Origin: CAVXFL01 sp963761015 | GTDB taxonomy: Bacteria > Pseudomonadota > Alphaproteobacteria > Acetobacterales > Acetobacteraceae | Direction: 5' to 3' | Assembly (NCBI GenBank): GCA_963761015.1 | Contig: CAVXFL010000024.1 | Coordinates: 1-64,000 of the forward strand | DNA length: 64,000 nucleotides | Translations under genes and position numbers: made by a program | Shown: positions 6,816-16,637 of the stretch, piece after piece | Position numbering within the stretch: position 1 is the first letter of the stretch | Layout of the letters: the number at the start of each line of letters is the position of its first letter | Notes under the pieces: generated by a model | Seen by the model: only the letters and a program-made list of their open reading frames with translations | What the model was told of the DNA's origin: nothing | Database searches by the model: none

Positions 6816-7233
6816 CCGCTCTTGCAACGCACTGAGCACCCGCCGCAGCGCCCGGCCATCAACCTGGGCGTCGACGCGCACCAATGCGCCGCCTGGGAGG
6901 ACGATCTCGATCAGCCCTTCCGGCCGCGGCGATGGCGTCGGGCACGCCGCCGTGACGGATGTCGGACCGGGCTCCGGCGCAGGCAGTGCGGCCGCCAGTT
7001 CCACCTCGGCGAACCGGGGCTCCGAGCGCGTGATCACCGCGTTGGGGCCGGCCAGCAGTTGCTGCCGCCACGTGTAGAGCAGCCCAGTGCTGATAGAGCA
7101 GCCCAGTGCTGATGCCGTGCTTGCGCGCAACCTCGGCGGCAGTCACACCCGGCGCAAGGCTCTCGGCGACGATCTCGCGCTTCTGCTCCGGCGTCCATAC
7201 GCGACGCCGCTCACCGCGCGTGATGACCTCCAT
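6813..7233 (-). pseudogene. IS66 TnpA, frameshifted by a 19-bp duplication
   Basis: Minus-strand copy starting at ATG 7233 with MEVITRGERRRVWTPEQKRE. It differs from the left copy by a few substitutions (IVAESLAPG against IVTESFAPG). The exact 19-bp duplication at 7076-7113 breaks the frame at the same place, and translation could resume with NAVITRSEPRFAEVELAAAL to the end at 6813. Confidence 0.85.
7076..7113 (-). repeat. 19-bp tandem duplication in the right-arm tnpA
   Basis: Two head-to-tail copies (7076-7094 and 7095-7113) of the reverse complement of the block seen at 3611-3648. A shared lesion, so the arms share ancestry after it arose. Confidence 0.95.
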
Positions 7234-7482
7234 CCGCTCGGTCGGAGCACGCTTACGACCTGTCGTACGCGCGCGCTCATCGAGCGCGGTCCCATTCGGG
7301 GCGTGTTCCATGCCCCGCTTGCATCACACCGGCGCTCCACCGCGCCAGCGTGGGGTCGCGACATCGCTTACGCATGGTCGATGAGCCTGGCCCGATCAGC
7401 GTCACGCGGCGAACCCCTTCCTCCGCTGCACAGTTGATTGAGACATCCCGCAAGCGGACGGTGTCCGCGGGAGGGATGAGGA

Positions 7483-7878
7483 ATGGGGGAACGTAAAGCG
7501 GAGCGGGCGGGGGCCGTGGAGCGACCGCAAGCCCCGGGCTGTGACCCGGGGGCTGGCGCAGCGGCGCCCGCCCGCGGTGGGCGGATGTCGCGCCAGCGCA
7601 AAACCGCCGCGGTGCTGCGGCTGTTGCGCGGCGAGGACCTGGAAGCCGTGTCGCGCTCGCTCGGCGTCACCGCCGCGACGCTGAGCAGCTGGCGTGACGC
7701 CTTTCTCGCTGCCGGCGAGGCCGCCCTGGCGACCCGGCCCGGCGACGGCGCGACGCTGGAGAGCGAGCGGCTGAAGGCGCGGCTCGGTGCGATGCTGCTC
7801 GGACACGAATTGCTCGGGCAGAAGATCGCCACGCTGGAGGCCGGCCGCCCTTTGGCCCGCCGGAGGTGGAGACGATGA
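7483..7878 (+). CDS. IS3-family OrfA-like protein (copy B-right)
   Basis: Near-identical to the frame at 2846-3241: a helix-turn-helix around VSRSLGVTAATLSSWRDAFL and a C-terminal charged helix, overlapping orfB by 13 bp. The likely start is ATG 7585 (MSRQRKTAAV); the upstream Pro/Ala-rich part looks untranslated. It should bind the IS ends, with OrfAB made by frameshifting. Confidence 0.7.
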   Translation: MGERKAERAGAVERPQAPGCDPGAGAAAPARGGRMSRQRKTAAVLRLLRGEDLEAVSRSLGVTAATLSSWRDAFLAAGEAALATRPGDGATLESERLKARLGAMLLGHELLGQKIATLEAGRPLARRRWRR

Positions 7879-8764
7879 GCCGCGCGCTCTGCCCCTCCAG
7901 CGGCAAACCATACGGCATGGCGATGGTTTGCCGCGTCTGGCGCGCGGCGCGGGCCAGCGTCTATCGCCGTCGCCTGCCGCCCCGCGCCGAACCGCCGCGG
8001 CGCCCGGGTCCGCTCGGGCCGATGTCCGATCGCGAATTGCTGGAAGCGATTCGCGGCATTCTTCTCGCCAGCCCGTTTCACGGCGAAGGCCACCGCAAGA
8101 TCTGGGCGAAGTTGCGCATCGCCGGCGTGCGCACCTCGAAGCGTCGGGTGCTGCGGCTCATGCGCGAGCACGATTTGCTTGCGCCCGGCCGGGTCGGATC
8201 GCCGGCGGCCCGCGCAGCCACGACGGCACCATCATTCCCGAAACCGTCGATGCGATGTGGGGCACCGATCTGACGACGACCATGACCGGCGAGGGCCAGG
8301 CGGCGGTGTTCATCGCGGTCGATCATTGCTCCGCCGAATGCGTCGGCATCCATGCCGCGGCGCGGGCCACCCGCTTCGAGGCGCTCGAACCAATCCGGCA
8401 GGGGGTGCGCCAGTGCTTCGGGCGGTTCGCGGCTGGTGCGGCTCGTGGCCTGGCGCTGCGGCATGATCACGGATCGCAATACATGTCCGACGCATTTCAG
8501 AACGAACTCACCTTCCTCGGCATCGAAAGCTCGCCCGCGTTCGTGCGCGCGCCCGAAGGCAACGGCTGCGCCGAGCGCTTTATCCGGACGCTGAAGGAAA
8601 ACCTCCTGTGGGTGCGGCACTTCGAAACCATCGAGCAACTCCGCCACGCGCTGCTGGCGTTCCGCGATGCCTACAACGCCACCTGGCTGATCGAGCGGCA
8701 CGGATTCGTCACGCCGGCCGCATTGCGCCGCCGACAGCTTCAACCCGCGGCCCTGGCCGCGTAG
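7866..8764 (+). pseudogene. IS3 orfB with a single-base deletion
   Basis: Opens METMSRALCPSSGKPYGMAM. After GRVGSP the frame is lost: ATCGCCGGCGG here against ATCGCCGCGCGG in the copy at 38067. The rest of the protein continues in another frame through AMWGTDLTT, LRHDHGSQYMSD and the Glu motif NGCAERFIRTLKENL, to the stop at 8764. All three catalytic motifs survive in DNA but not in one frame. This copy shows what the other two have lost at the 3' end. Confidence 0.8.
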
Positions 8765-8827
8765 CCTGCAATCCGATGTCTCATCAACCGAGGGCGCTAC
8801 ACCCTGTGCGGCCGCGGCGAAGCACGG

Positions 8828-10231
8828 CTATGGGGGAACGGCCCGGCTACCCGGCGGTTTCCGACAATGTGACGATGCGGCCGGCGCCGATTGCCGGGCA
8901 CGTGTGCCACGGCGGGCCGCGGCTGCGGCGGCCTCGAAGAGCGCCTGCGCGTGCCCACGCGCCTGCGGCCAAAGGCGACAGCGAACGTACGCGGCTGTCC
9001 GATCGACCGCGGCTAGCACCTCGCGCTTGCGCCGCATGAGCCGCGATTCCACCAGATTCCAGGACAGATACGCCGCAACCCCCGCCAGCGCGACGCTGAG
9101 CATTCCGTTAACGTACCACACCCGATACTGCGGGAACACGTATGCCAGCGTCTGCTGCACGGGAAAGCCATAGAGATACACCCCGTACGAATAGTCGGCG
9201 CCCGCAATCAGTACCGTTCTGCGCGGATTTTGCAGCCCCAGCCAGACCGTAAGATAGGCCACGGGCAGCGCGGCCAGACAAGCCGTTTGCGGCTGAGCGA
9301 GCAACAAACACGAACCGACCAACGAAGCGGCGAAGGCCCATTTTGAATAGGGAATCTTCTCGCGCCAGAGATAGAGCAGCACGCCCCAGAGGAATGCCAG
9401 AATGAGCAAGCGGCCAGGCGGGTGAGAGAACGGGAGCAGATCGCGCCCATCGCGCCAGATCGCCGGAACGGTCAAGCCGACGATAACGAGCGCGAACAGT
9501 ATCGGGCGCTTCACTATCCCGGCGACCGCCAGAATCGTGATGACGACGTAGCACTTGAGTTCGTACGGAATCGTCCATAGCTGGAGGTTGACATAACGCC
9601 CGGCCGGGTTCGTCAGGAATACGCCGGGAAGGTAATAATGGATATAGCCGATCACGTTGAGCAGATAGCTCAGAAATTCGCGGCTGCCGAAATAGTCCCT
9701 CCACGAAACCTGGCAGAGCGCGGGCCCGATCAGGATTGCGGAAATCAGCACCTCGCACGACAGGGCCGGATAAATTCGCAGCACCCTAAGCGTGAGAAAC
9801 TGCAACGTGCTGTTCCTGAGCAGGCTGCCCGCGACCAAAAAGCCGCTCAACGCGAAGAATGCTGGAACGATGATGAAGCCGATCGGTCTTGCCCAGCCTT
9901 GCCAGAGCGGTGCCTCGGCGGACTGTCCGTAGGACACTAGCACGGAATGCCAGAAAATGACGGCAACCGCGAGCGAAGTTCGTAGGTAATCGAAGCCGGA
10001 CGGGCGATTGTCGGCCGCTTGCAGCTTCTGTCCCAAGGACAGACTGGCGCCACCGGCCCAAGCCGGCGCCAGCGAGGCCAGGCGCCGCACCAATCCCAGG
10101 CAGCCCGTTCGGCTGCTGCGAAGCTCCGCTCCGCCGACCAACGCGCCACTGTTTTGCAAGGTTATCGGTCCTTGATTCTTGCACTCATGATCGATTGTGC
10201 GACGGTCCTCGGTCGTCAGCAACGATCGCAA
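8828..10231 (-). CDS. Acyltransferase 3 (OafA/YrhL-type) membrane protein
   Basis: A 467-residue integral membrane protein. The acyltransferase-3 core starts near residue 78 with FDYLRTSLAVAVIFWHSVLV, where the His is the family's catalytic residue, followed by PAFFALSGFLVAGSLLRN and about ten membrane helices ending with YGVYLYGFPVQQTLAYVFPQ. These enzymes move acetyl or succinyl groups onto exported glycans. The first ~70 residues and the Ala/Arg-rich last ~60 are not part of the fold, so the start may lie further in. It is the last gene of the minus-strand polysaccharide half and likely modifies the repeat unit. The 88-bp gap upstream could hold a promoter. Confidence 0.85.
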   Translation of the reverse strand: MRSLLTTEDRRTIDHECKNQGPITLQNSGALVGGAELRSSRTGCLGLVRRLASLAPAWAGGASLSLGQKLQAADNRPSGFDYLRTSLAVAVIFWHSVLVSYGQSAEAPLWQGWARPIGFIIVPAFFALSGFLVAGSLLRNSTLQFLTLRVLRIYPALSCEVLISAILIGPALCQVSWRDYFGSREFLSYLLNVIGYIHYYLPGVFLTNPAGRYVNLQLWTIPYELKCYVVITILAVAGIVKRPILFALVIVGLTVPAIWRDGRDLLPFSHPPGRLLILAFLWGVLLYLWREKIPYSKWAFAASLVGSCLLLAQPQTACLAALPVAYLTVWLGLQNPRRTVLIAGADYSYGVYLYGFPVQQTLAYVFPQYRVWYVNGMLSVALAGVAAYLSWNLVESRLMRRKREVLAAVDRTAAYVRCRLWPQARGHAQALFEAAAAAARRGTRARQSAPAASSHCRKPPGSRAVPP

Positions 10232-10320
10232 AGAGGATTAGCCGATTTATCCGGCCCTGTACGGCAGGCTAACGCATCTGCATCGAAGGTGGTATTGCAT
10301 CGCGTCGAAACGGCGCATCT

Positions 10321-11733
10321 TCAATACGCCAGCGATCCCGCGTGAGCGGGGTCCGTGCCCGGCGGCACGGTTGCAGGCTCACGCTTGCTTGCCCATCCGA
10401 CGCCCGCCTCGGCCAACGCCGCGCGGTATATCATGGACACCGCAACCCCGAGGCCGAACAGGCACCAGAACCAGATGCCCAGCATCGGGCCTTCGAGCGC
10501 GACGTCGAAGGAGGCATCGACGACAATCGACGTGAGGTAGCACGCAATCCAGAGAAATAACCTCGCCCAACCCTCGTCGCCGCGCCGCCGCGCGACAATG
10601 ATGCCGCGCCCCATCATAGCGAACCAAGTGCCCAAAGTGCCGAGCCAGAGCGCCAGACCGGGAACTCCGGCGCGCGCAAGAAACGTCAAATGGCCGTTAT
10701 GCGGACTTCGCAGCAGCGGCTCGCCGTTGCGCGAGGAATCCCCCTCAAATCCGTCGGCGACGGCGAGATTGATTCCAAATCCCCGTCCGCTCCAGAAATA
10801 CGGTCCATGCAGGGTGTAATCTTCGATCTTCTGCCACCACCTGAGCCGCCATTCCTTCGTGCTGTCCAGATTGGACTCATCGCTTCGGCCGAAAATGCTT
10901 TCGAAGTCCTTGACCACCTGCGCCGGTCCGATGCTGCGGCCTCCGGGCAGCGGCAACTCGACGTCGGCCGCATAAGTCAGGCCGAACAGCATCCCGCCGA
11001 CCAGCAACACAGGTGCGAGCCGTCCGATTTGCCGCCCGAGTATCGCTGCAATCGCGATCGGGACGAGGGACGCGAGCATCGCGCCGCGGCTGACCGAGAC
11101 GATCACGAGGTCCACGAGTGCGGCCAGCACCCAGATCGGCGTGACGCGACGAAAGCCGAGCATCAGAAACACCACCGCGCCTGCGAGATGCACTGAGGCC
11201 TCGCCCAACCGTAAGTAAACGAGCGGCACTCCGGATGCCCACCAGCCCGGCAAGTCGAAGCCGAGCAGGTCGTTGAAGTTAAGCAGAATGCCGATCACGA
11301 AGGTGTACGGCCAGGCAAAGCGGGAGTACGCGGCAATGATCCAGTTTAGCCGCTGCGGCTTTTCCAGCAAGAGCGCGACGATCACGAAGGCGAACAGTCC
11401 GTACATCGCGACTACGCTGTCCCTGACGGCCTCGAGCCCGTAGATGCCGACGAATGGAATGGTTCGCAGCAGCACCCACGCCATCAGCGCGATCAAGACA
11501 AGCACGGGACCGCTGGCGAATAGCGCGAGCCCGGAGCGCGTCCGCATCGCCGCGCACAGGCCGAGCATCAGCATGATCTCGCCGATATAGAGCGGCGGGT
11601 ATCCGGCGTAGGCGACGCCCTTGCCGAGACTCGCATATCCCGCCAACGTCAAGCAAAGCGCCAACAGGTAACGATCGTTCAAGTCCCGCCGCGGCAACGC
11701 AACACGCCCCGCGATCGGCATGACGTAAGACAC
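10321..11733 (-). CDS. O-antigen ligase/polymerase family membrane protein (Wzy candidate)
   Basis: 470 residues with about ten to twelve hydrophobic helices and a large loop containing the Wzy_C-like signature: a YTLHGPYFWSGRGFGINLAV segment followed by RSPHNGHLTFLARAGVPGLA, in which the H-N-x-H/L pattern and 'G.G.N' are typical of O-antigen ligases and Wzy polymerases. In a Wzx/Wzy-type locus the likely role is polymerising flipped lipid-linked repeats at the periplasmic face. It sits 4 bp downstream of the GT87 gene, in the same transcription unit. A true ligase cannot be excluded from sequence. Confidence 0.8.
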   Translation of the reverse strand: MSYVMPIAGRVALPRRDLNDRYLLALCLTLAGYASLGKGVAYAGYPPLYIGEIMLMLGLCAAMRTRSGLALFASGPVLVLIALMAWVLLRTIPFVGIYGLEAVRDSVVAMYGLFAFVIVALLLEKPQRLNWIIAAYSRFAWPYTFVIGILLNFNDLLGFDLPGWWASGVPLVYLRLGEASVHLAGAVVFLMLGFRRVTPIWVLAALVDLVIVSVSRGAMLASLVPIAIAAILGRQIGRLAPVLLVGGMLFGLTYAADVELPLPGGRSIGPAQVVKDFESIFGRSDESNLDSTKEWRLRWWQKIEDYTLHGPYFWSGRGFGINLAVADGFEGDSSRNGEPLLRSPHNGHLTFLARAGVPGLALWLGTLGTWFAMMGRGIIVARRRGDEGWARLFLWIACYLTSIVVDASFDVALEGPMLGIWFWCLFGLGVAVSMIYRAALAEAGVGWASKREPATVPPGTDPAHAGSLAY

Positions 11734-11737
11734 CCGA

Positions 11738-13138
11738 TCAGTCCCCGCCGTGATTGGGTTGGAGGGCGACAGGCATCATTCCCACAGCCCCGATCGGTCG
11801 CGGCGCGGCGGTCCGGTCGGCCGCAATCCCAGCCGGCCGGGTCTGCAATCGGTACATCAGCCCGAGCAGGCCGAACACCGCGAACAGGCGCCAGGATTGC
11901 AACACGGCAAACGGTGTTGCGGCGACCTGACGGGATATGTCGCAGTCGTCCGCCAGGAGCAGAAAGCACGCCGTCCAGAGCAGAAACAGGTTGCGACGTC
12001 GGCGCCCGGCCGATCGCGCCGCGATTTCGAGACACGCGACGGCCAGCATCGGCATCGCGACGCCGTAATGGTGCCCCCAGGCGATCGGCGAAGCCACCGT
12101 GAAACACAGACCGGCGCTCATGAAATCGAGCACGGAGCCGCGCGCCGGCAACTTGCCGAAGGCGAACAGTGTGCAGCCGATCAGCGCGACGGAGGAAGCC
12201 AGCGTAATGCCGTAGATCACGGCATTGTACGGCGGAAACGCGCTGTACTCGAAGATCAAGCTCTGGTCGGGATGGACGAATCGGTTCACCAGCCCGTTGA
12301 TCGACGTGTTATCCCAGAAGATCTCCCCGTGCCGCGATATGTACGTCAGCACGTCCCAGTAGTACACGTTGTTGGCCCAGCCATAGAGCGCGAGCGAGAG
12401 CAGAAGACCGGCGCCGAAAGCGGCGAGCTGGCCGATCGCGAAGGCTCTTTCACGACGCAGAACGGCCCATGCCAGGAACATCGAGAATTGCGGCTTCACC
12501 AGGCAGATTACGCCGAGCGCGAGCCCAGCCGCGAATTTTTGTCGCTCCAGCCAGAACAGGCATGCTACCGCGAACAACAAGTCCAGAATCGCCTGCACCT
12601 GACCGAGCCGCCATGCCACCATGATCGGGTAAAAAAACAGCGTGGCGGCGGCGAACGCGGCGGCAATCAAGTAGGGTTGCGAAGCTTCGAAGCGAAGCGT
12701 GTTCCGATGCCGCTCGGCGAACACAAGGCAGAGTCGGGCCACGACAGCCGAGGTCGCGAGAATGCTCAGCCACACGATCACGTTTAGCGCCTGCGCGGTC
12801 GGTTGGATGTCGAGCCCATCGAGCGCGGAATAGAGCAGCAGCGAACTTGCCGGGTATTGAAACTTGACGTGCTCGACGAAAAACAGATCGTGCAGCGAGC
12901 CAAGCACCTGCCCCGATACCCGCGAATAAGCCAATCCCATCGGAAACCAGGAATCTTCGCCGGCATGGGACAACGTGAACCAGCTGTACGCGCCACCCGT
13001 GAGGCCGAGCAATCGCAGGGTGATGCCGAACAGAATCGTCAGCGCCACGACCAGACCGGCCGCGGTCGCATAAGCCGCGGCATTGTCCAGCCGTCCACGC
13101 TTCGCCGGCAATCCTCGCTTGGCCGGCTCAGACGCCAA
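11738..13138 (-). CDS. GT87-family (DUF2029) membrane glycosyltransferase
   Basis: A GT-C type membrane enzyme with a long row of hydrophobic helices, the loop FTLSHAGEDSWFPMGLAYSR after the first helix, and a VCLVKPQFSMFL-like segment typical of GT87/DUF2029 (LGVICLVKPQFSMFLAWAVL). GT87 enzymes use polyprenyl-phosphate sugars on the outer face of the membrane. The open frame extends to 13306 but overlaps the decarboxylase gene, so a start near TTG 13138 is proposed. A well-spaced ATG at about 13160, preceded by GGGAGAGAAG, opens another frame that stops after nine codons, so a frameshift near the 5' end is possible. Confidence 0.75.
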   Translation of the reverse strand: MASEPAKRGLPAKRGRLDNAAAYATAAGLVVALTILFGITLRLLGLTGGAYSWFTLSHAGEDSWFPMGLAYSRVSGQVLGSLHDLFFVEHVKFQYPASSLLLYSALDGLDIQPTAQALNVIVWLSILATSAVVARLCLVFAERHRNTLRFEASQPYLIAAAFAAATLFFYPIMVAWRLGQVQAILDLLFAVACLFWLERQKFAAGLALGVICLVKPQFSMFLAWAVLRRERAFAIGQLAAFGAGLLLSLALYGWANNVYYWDVLTYISRHGEIFWDNTSINGLVNRFVHPDQSLIFEYSAFPPYNAVIYGITLASSVALIGCTLFAFGKLPARGSVLDFMSAGLCFTVASPIAWGHHYGVAMPMLAVACLEIAARSAGRRRRNLFLLWTACFLLLADDCDISRQVAATPFAVLQSWRLFAVFGLLGLMYRLQTRPAGIAADRTAAPRPIGAVGMMPVALQPNHGGD

Positions 13139-13202
13139 CGAGTTCTTGGAACGCCATCGCTTCTCTCCCGGACGCCTGGTGCTCGAACCGCCGCACGCGC
13201 GG

Positions 13203-14174
13203 TCATGCGACCGAAAGCAGCTCCGGGCGCTTCGCCAGCAGCCGGTCGAAATAGGCAATCGTCTTGGACAATCCCTCGTCCAAGGCGACCGTGGGCTGCC
13301 AATCAAGCAGCTCGCGCGCCTTGGAAATGTCCGGGCAACGCTGGGTCGGGTCGTCCTGCGGCAGCGGCCGATAAACGATTCGAGATGGCGAGCCGGTCAT
13401 CCGCAGAATCCGCTCGGCCAGTTCGATGACCGGTATTTCACACGGATTGCCCAGATTGATCGGGCCGGTCACGCCGTCCGTCGCGTTCATCATGCGGACC
13501 AGCCCGTCGGTCATGTCGTCAACATAGCAGAACGACCGCGTCTGACTGCCGTTACCGTACACGGTGATATTTTCTCCGCGAAGCGCCTGGACAATGAAAT
13601 TGGAGACCACGCGCCCATCGTTCGGAAGCATTCGCGGGCCGTAGGTGTTGAAGATCCGCACCACCCTGATCCGTACCCGATGCTGTCGATGATAGTCGAA
13701 AAACAGCGTTTCGGCGCAACGCTTGCCCTCGTCATAGCACGCCCGCGGTCCCAGCGGACTGACGTTGCCGCGGTATTCCTCGAACTGCGGATGAATTGAG
13801 GGATCGCCGTAGACCTCGCTGGTCGAGGCCTGAAGCACCTTCGCCTTGGTGCGCTTCGCCAATCCCAGCATGTTGATCGCGCCCATCACGCTGGTCTTGG
13901 TGGTTTGCACCGGATCGAACTGATAGTGCACCGGGGATGCGGGGCAGGCAAGGTTGTAAATCTCGTCGATTTCCGCATAAAGCGGAAAACTTATGTCGTG
14001 CCTGAGCAGCTCGAAATAGGGATCGTCCAGCAGGTGCGCGATGTTCGCCCTGCGTCCGGTAAAGAAATTGTCCACACAAAGCACTTCCTGACCTTGCTGC
14101 ACGAGCCGCTCGCAGACGTGCGACCCCAGGAATCCAGCGCCGCCTGTCACAAGAATCCGCCTTTCCGCTGACAT
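13203..14174 (-). CDS. UDP-glucuronate decarboxylase (UDP-xylose synthase) family
   Basis: 323 residues, extended SDR fold. The NAD site is ILVTGGAGFLGSHVCERL. UXS hallmarks follow: LACPASPVHYQFDPVQTTKT, STSEVYGDPSIHPQ, the catalytic pair in ARACYDEGKRCAETL (YxxxK, with Ser/Thr in STSEVYG) and VRIFNTYGPRM. It converts UDP-glucuronate to UDP-xylose, so the polymer may contain xylose, or the product may feed another pentose. The 5' end overlaps the ATP-grasp gene by 28 bp. Length and motifs are normal and the gene looks intact. Confidence 0.9.
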   Translation of the reverse strand: MSAERRILVTGGAGFLGSHVCERLVQQGQEVLCVDNFFTGRRANIAHLLDDPYFELLRHDISFPLYAEIDEIYNLACPASPVHYQFDPVQTTKTSVMGAINMLGLAKRTKAKVLQASTSEVYGDPSIHPQFEEYRGNVSPLGPRACYDEGKRCAETLFFDYHRQHRVRIRVVRIFNTYGPRMLPNDGRVVSNFIVQALRGENITVYGNGSQTRSFCYVDDMTDGLVRMMNATDGVTGPINLGNPCEIPVIELAERILRMTGSPSRIVYRPLPQDDPTQRCPDISKARELLDWQPTVALDEGLSKTIAYFDRLLAKRPELLSVA

Positions 14175-15422
14175 GATGCTCTCCTTTTACGCGCGCGTTG
14201 ACTTGGGGAAGTGCGTTCCGGCGCCTCGGCAACCGCCGCAGGGCGTGGGACCGATGCGAAGGCACGCTGGGCCGACATCATTACATGCGCCACCTGGTCG
14301 GCAGCGTAATAGCCGGCTGGGGCCAATTCGGCGCGGCGAATCCGCCAGGGTGCCAAGGCCATCCGTACGAGCGCCCGCGGCCGCACTATCCCGGAATACC
14401 GAAACGACTCGCCATCCGGCAGCGCGGGCGACTTGTCACGCAGGCCGACTTCAACAAAGTTGAGCCCGGCCAGCATGACCAAGTCCATGTTGTACCAGAA
14501 GCGGGGGTTGCACTCGATGAAGTAGGGCGTGCCGTTCCGGTGCAGCCGGATATCGAAGCCGATGACGCCATCATATGCGTAGAGTTCAATGATCCGGCGT
14601 GAATGGCCGAACACGGCATCGTTGTGGAAAAATTCTAGGGAGCGGCTTGTCTTGATGTAGGCAACCGCGGCGCGGACCGTTCCGCGCCGGCAGCGGAAGA
14701 ATGCACAAGCGTCTACCCCCTCGATGTAGTGCCGCAGGACGATGGGTGCGTAGTCCACGGTCCGGGCCACCGGATGGGCGTTCCGGCGCTCGAGCTTCAG
14801 CACGCCGCGCCCGTCCGAAAGTCCAACCGGCTTGACAATCGCCGGCAAGCTCGGTTCTTCCTGCTCGATCTTCCGCAAAAGCTCGCCGCGGTCGGCGACG
14901 ACGCAGGTTGTTGGATGCGACAGTCCGAGGGGGGCGCAAAGCTCTGCGAAGCTGTACTTGCTATTCTGCCGGTCCAACGTTCTACGGGCAGCGACTGGAA
15001 AGCACGTCACGTCCAGTGCGCCCCGCCGTTCGGCAAGAGAGCGTGTCGATTTGTTATCGCTTGGCAAGACGCAGTAGATCGCGCGGGCGCGGCAGATTTC
15101 GTTCAGTGCGCCTGGCGGCGACCTGATTCAACGCGCGGACCTTTCCGGGCAGCGGATGGAAGCGCGAGCAGAACCGGGACGCCGCTAACGGCCAGGGGTC
15201 CGGGGTCGCCATGACTTCGACCTGCTGGAAGCACAGCGCCGCGCAGCGCAGGGCGCGATACTGCAATCGCGGGCCGGTGACCAGTAGTAAAGCCCTCTGC
15301 CTCGGGCGCCTGCGGTCCGGGTAGCCTAGCGCGATCGCGCTGGCCGATCTTGGCGGGGCGTACGAATGATCGAGCGCAGCCGGCGACGAGAGTATCGGGG
15401 GGAATTGCAAGCTTGTGCTCAT
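14147..15422 (-). pseudogene. ATP-grasp domain protein, apparently frameshifted
   Basis: Two overlapping frames together make one ATP-grasp protein of about 420 residues. The N-terminal part (ATG 15422, MSTSLQFPPILSSPAALD) has a pre-ATP-grasp Rossmann segment, ALLLVTGPRLQYRALRCAAL. Near 15130 the frame changes and resumes as EICRARAIYCVLPSDNKS, then IVKPVGLSDGRGVLKLERR (ATP-binding lysine region) and GFDIRLHRNGTPYFIECNPR, the metal-binding E-x-N of the fold. Such proteins ligate carboxylates to amines or thiols; a role in modifying a sugar is inferred. Either a real one-base lesion or a base-calling error explains the break. Confidence 0.65.
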
Positions 15423-15459
15423 GGCAGCAGATCCGAGCGATATTTGCTCGCCGCGCCCG

Positions 15460-16637
15460 CTACGGCTCGCGCGCGAATGCCGCCCGCGGCAAGGCCGCGC
15501 AGTCAGCGGGTCGCGCAGCCGGGGGTACCTCGCGGAGCGCCGGGCGGACCCGGCGGGCGCGGTGGAGCAGTCGCCCAATGGGATGCTCGATCTCGATGAA
15601 CACCAACCAGCCGATGGCCACTGACACCAGCACGCCGAATGCCCGCACCGGCAGATCGTCCGCCGAAGGCAGATCGAATGAAGCCACCGCTTTGCCCAGA
15701 GCCGACAGCACGAACCAGTGCGAAAGATAAATGCTGTACGAGGCGTCGCCCAATTGCGACATGATCCGGTTGGCCAACCCGGGGCGATCTGCCCAGGTCC
15801 GCGCGGCCCGAAACAGCAGGACGCAGCATGCTGCAAGAATTAGCCGATGGACCATATGTTCAGTCGAGGCGTCGGCGCTCGCCGCCGCACAGCTGAAAAT
15901 CCCACGAACATCGCAATGTCGATTTGATTGGGGCGAGGCCCGCCTTCCTCCTCGATCCGGCGGAGCAGCCAGCCGAATGCGAAGGCGAACATGTACGGGC
16001 TGAGCAGATGAAAGTCCCAGCCGTTCAGGCGGCCTACCGTGCCGCGGCCCCCGGCCTCGCTGCCGATATCCATGCCGATCAGCGCAAGCAAGGCGAGGAT
16101 CAGCGGCAAAAGCCGTCGCATTGCCGGCCAGTGAACCGCGGGAACGAGCATCGATAGCGCCACCGCGCTGTAGAAGATTATCTCGTGTTCGAGGGTCCAG
16201 CCGAGAGGCAGAATGGGATAATCGCTTTGTGGAAGGACCAGATACGACCTGACCACCGACCCGAGATCCAGCGTGAAGCCGCCCAGGTGCCAACGCGTGT
16301 TGCTGAAGTAGATCAGGATAACCAGTGTCGTGAACAGCCAATACAGCGGGTAAATCCGCAGGATGCGCGCTTTCAGAAACGCCGCTCCGGTGGGATACGA
16401 TGGGGCACGCAGACAAATGACGTAGCCGGATACCATGAAGAAGATTTCTACACCGATGCCACCGAACCATTCGTACCATCCGAACGAATGAATAGTGTAT
16501 CGGGAAAACGATTTCACCAGAAGATCCGAATGGACGAAGGCGACCTCGATCGCTGCAATCGCCCGGAGCCACTGGATGTCGTTCAGCCGGCGCGATCGCG
16601 CCGTTCCGGCGCGGAATGTCGGTGCCGCGCCTGTCAT
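15460..16637 (-). pseudogene. Acyltransferase 3 family protein, frameshifted near 15.9 kb
   Basis: ATG 16637 overlaps the upstream glycosyltransferase stop (ATGA). The N-terminal two thirds carry the family start LNDIQWLRAIAAIEVAFVHS, with catalytic His, and IGVEIFFMVSGYVICLRAPS. After IDIAMFVGFS (about 15,905) the reading frame ends at a nearby stop, while another frame supplies the missing last helices: HRLILAACCVLLFRAAR, then ASYSIYLSHWFVLSALGKAV and IGWLVFIEIEHPIGRLLHRA. A single-base indel separates them. If the frames were joined the protein would be about 390 residues, normal for the family. It would acylate the exported glycan. Confidence 0.7.

Larger units (their letters stand above)
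6664..8509 (-). repeat. Right arm of the 1.85-kb inverted repeat
   Basis: Inverted copy of 2214-4059. It has one extra C in tnpB (GCGCCCGGG against GCGCCGGG) and one missing C in the IS3 orfB (near 8204), so both arms keep the same length of 1,846 bp. Beyond 8509 the IS3 copy continues to its natural end, which shows that the left arm was cut by the neighbouring IS3 element and the right was not. Confidence 0.85.
7418..8800 (+). mobile_element. IS3-family element, copy B-right, full length but frameshifted
   Basis: Runs from TTCCTCCGCTGCACAG at 7418 to about 8800. The ends carry related inverted sequences: left GTTGATTGAGACATC, right GATGTCTCATCAAC (8774-8788). It holds orfA (7483-7878) and orfB (7866-8764). 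A one-base loss in orfB near 8204 makes it probably inactive alone. Its 3' end is 28 bp from the first gene of the polysaccharide locus. Confidence 0.85.

Noticed and set aside
10342..13429. Several plus-strand frames of 60-345 residues inside the polysaccharide operon
   Set aside because: All are antisense to membrane proteins with clear helices and family motifs, and are rich in Arg, His and Gln.
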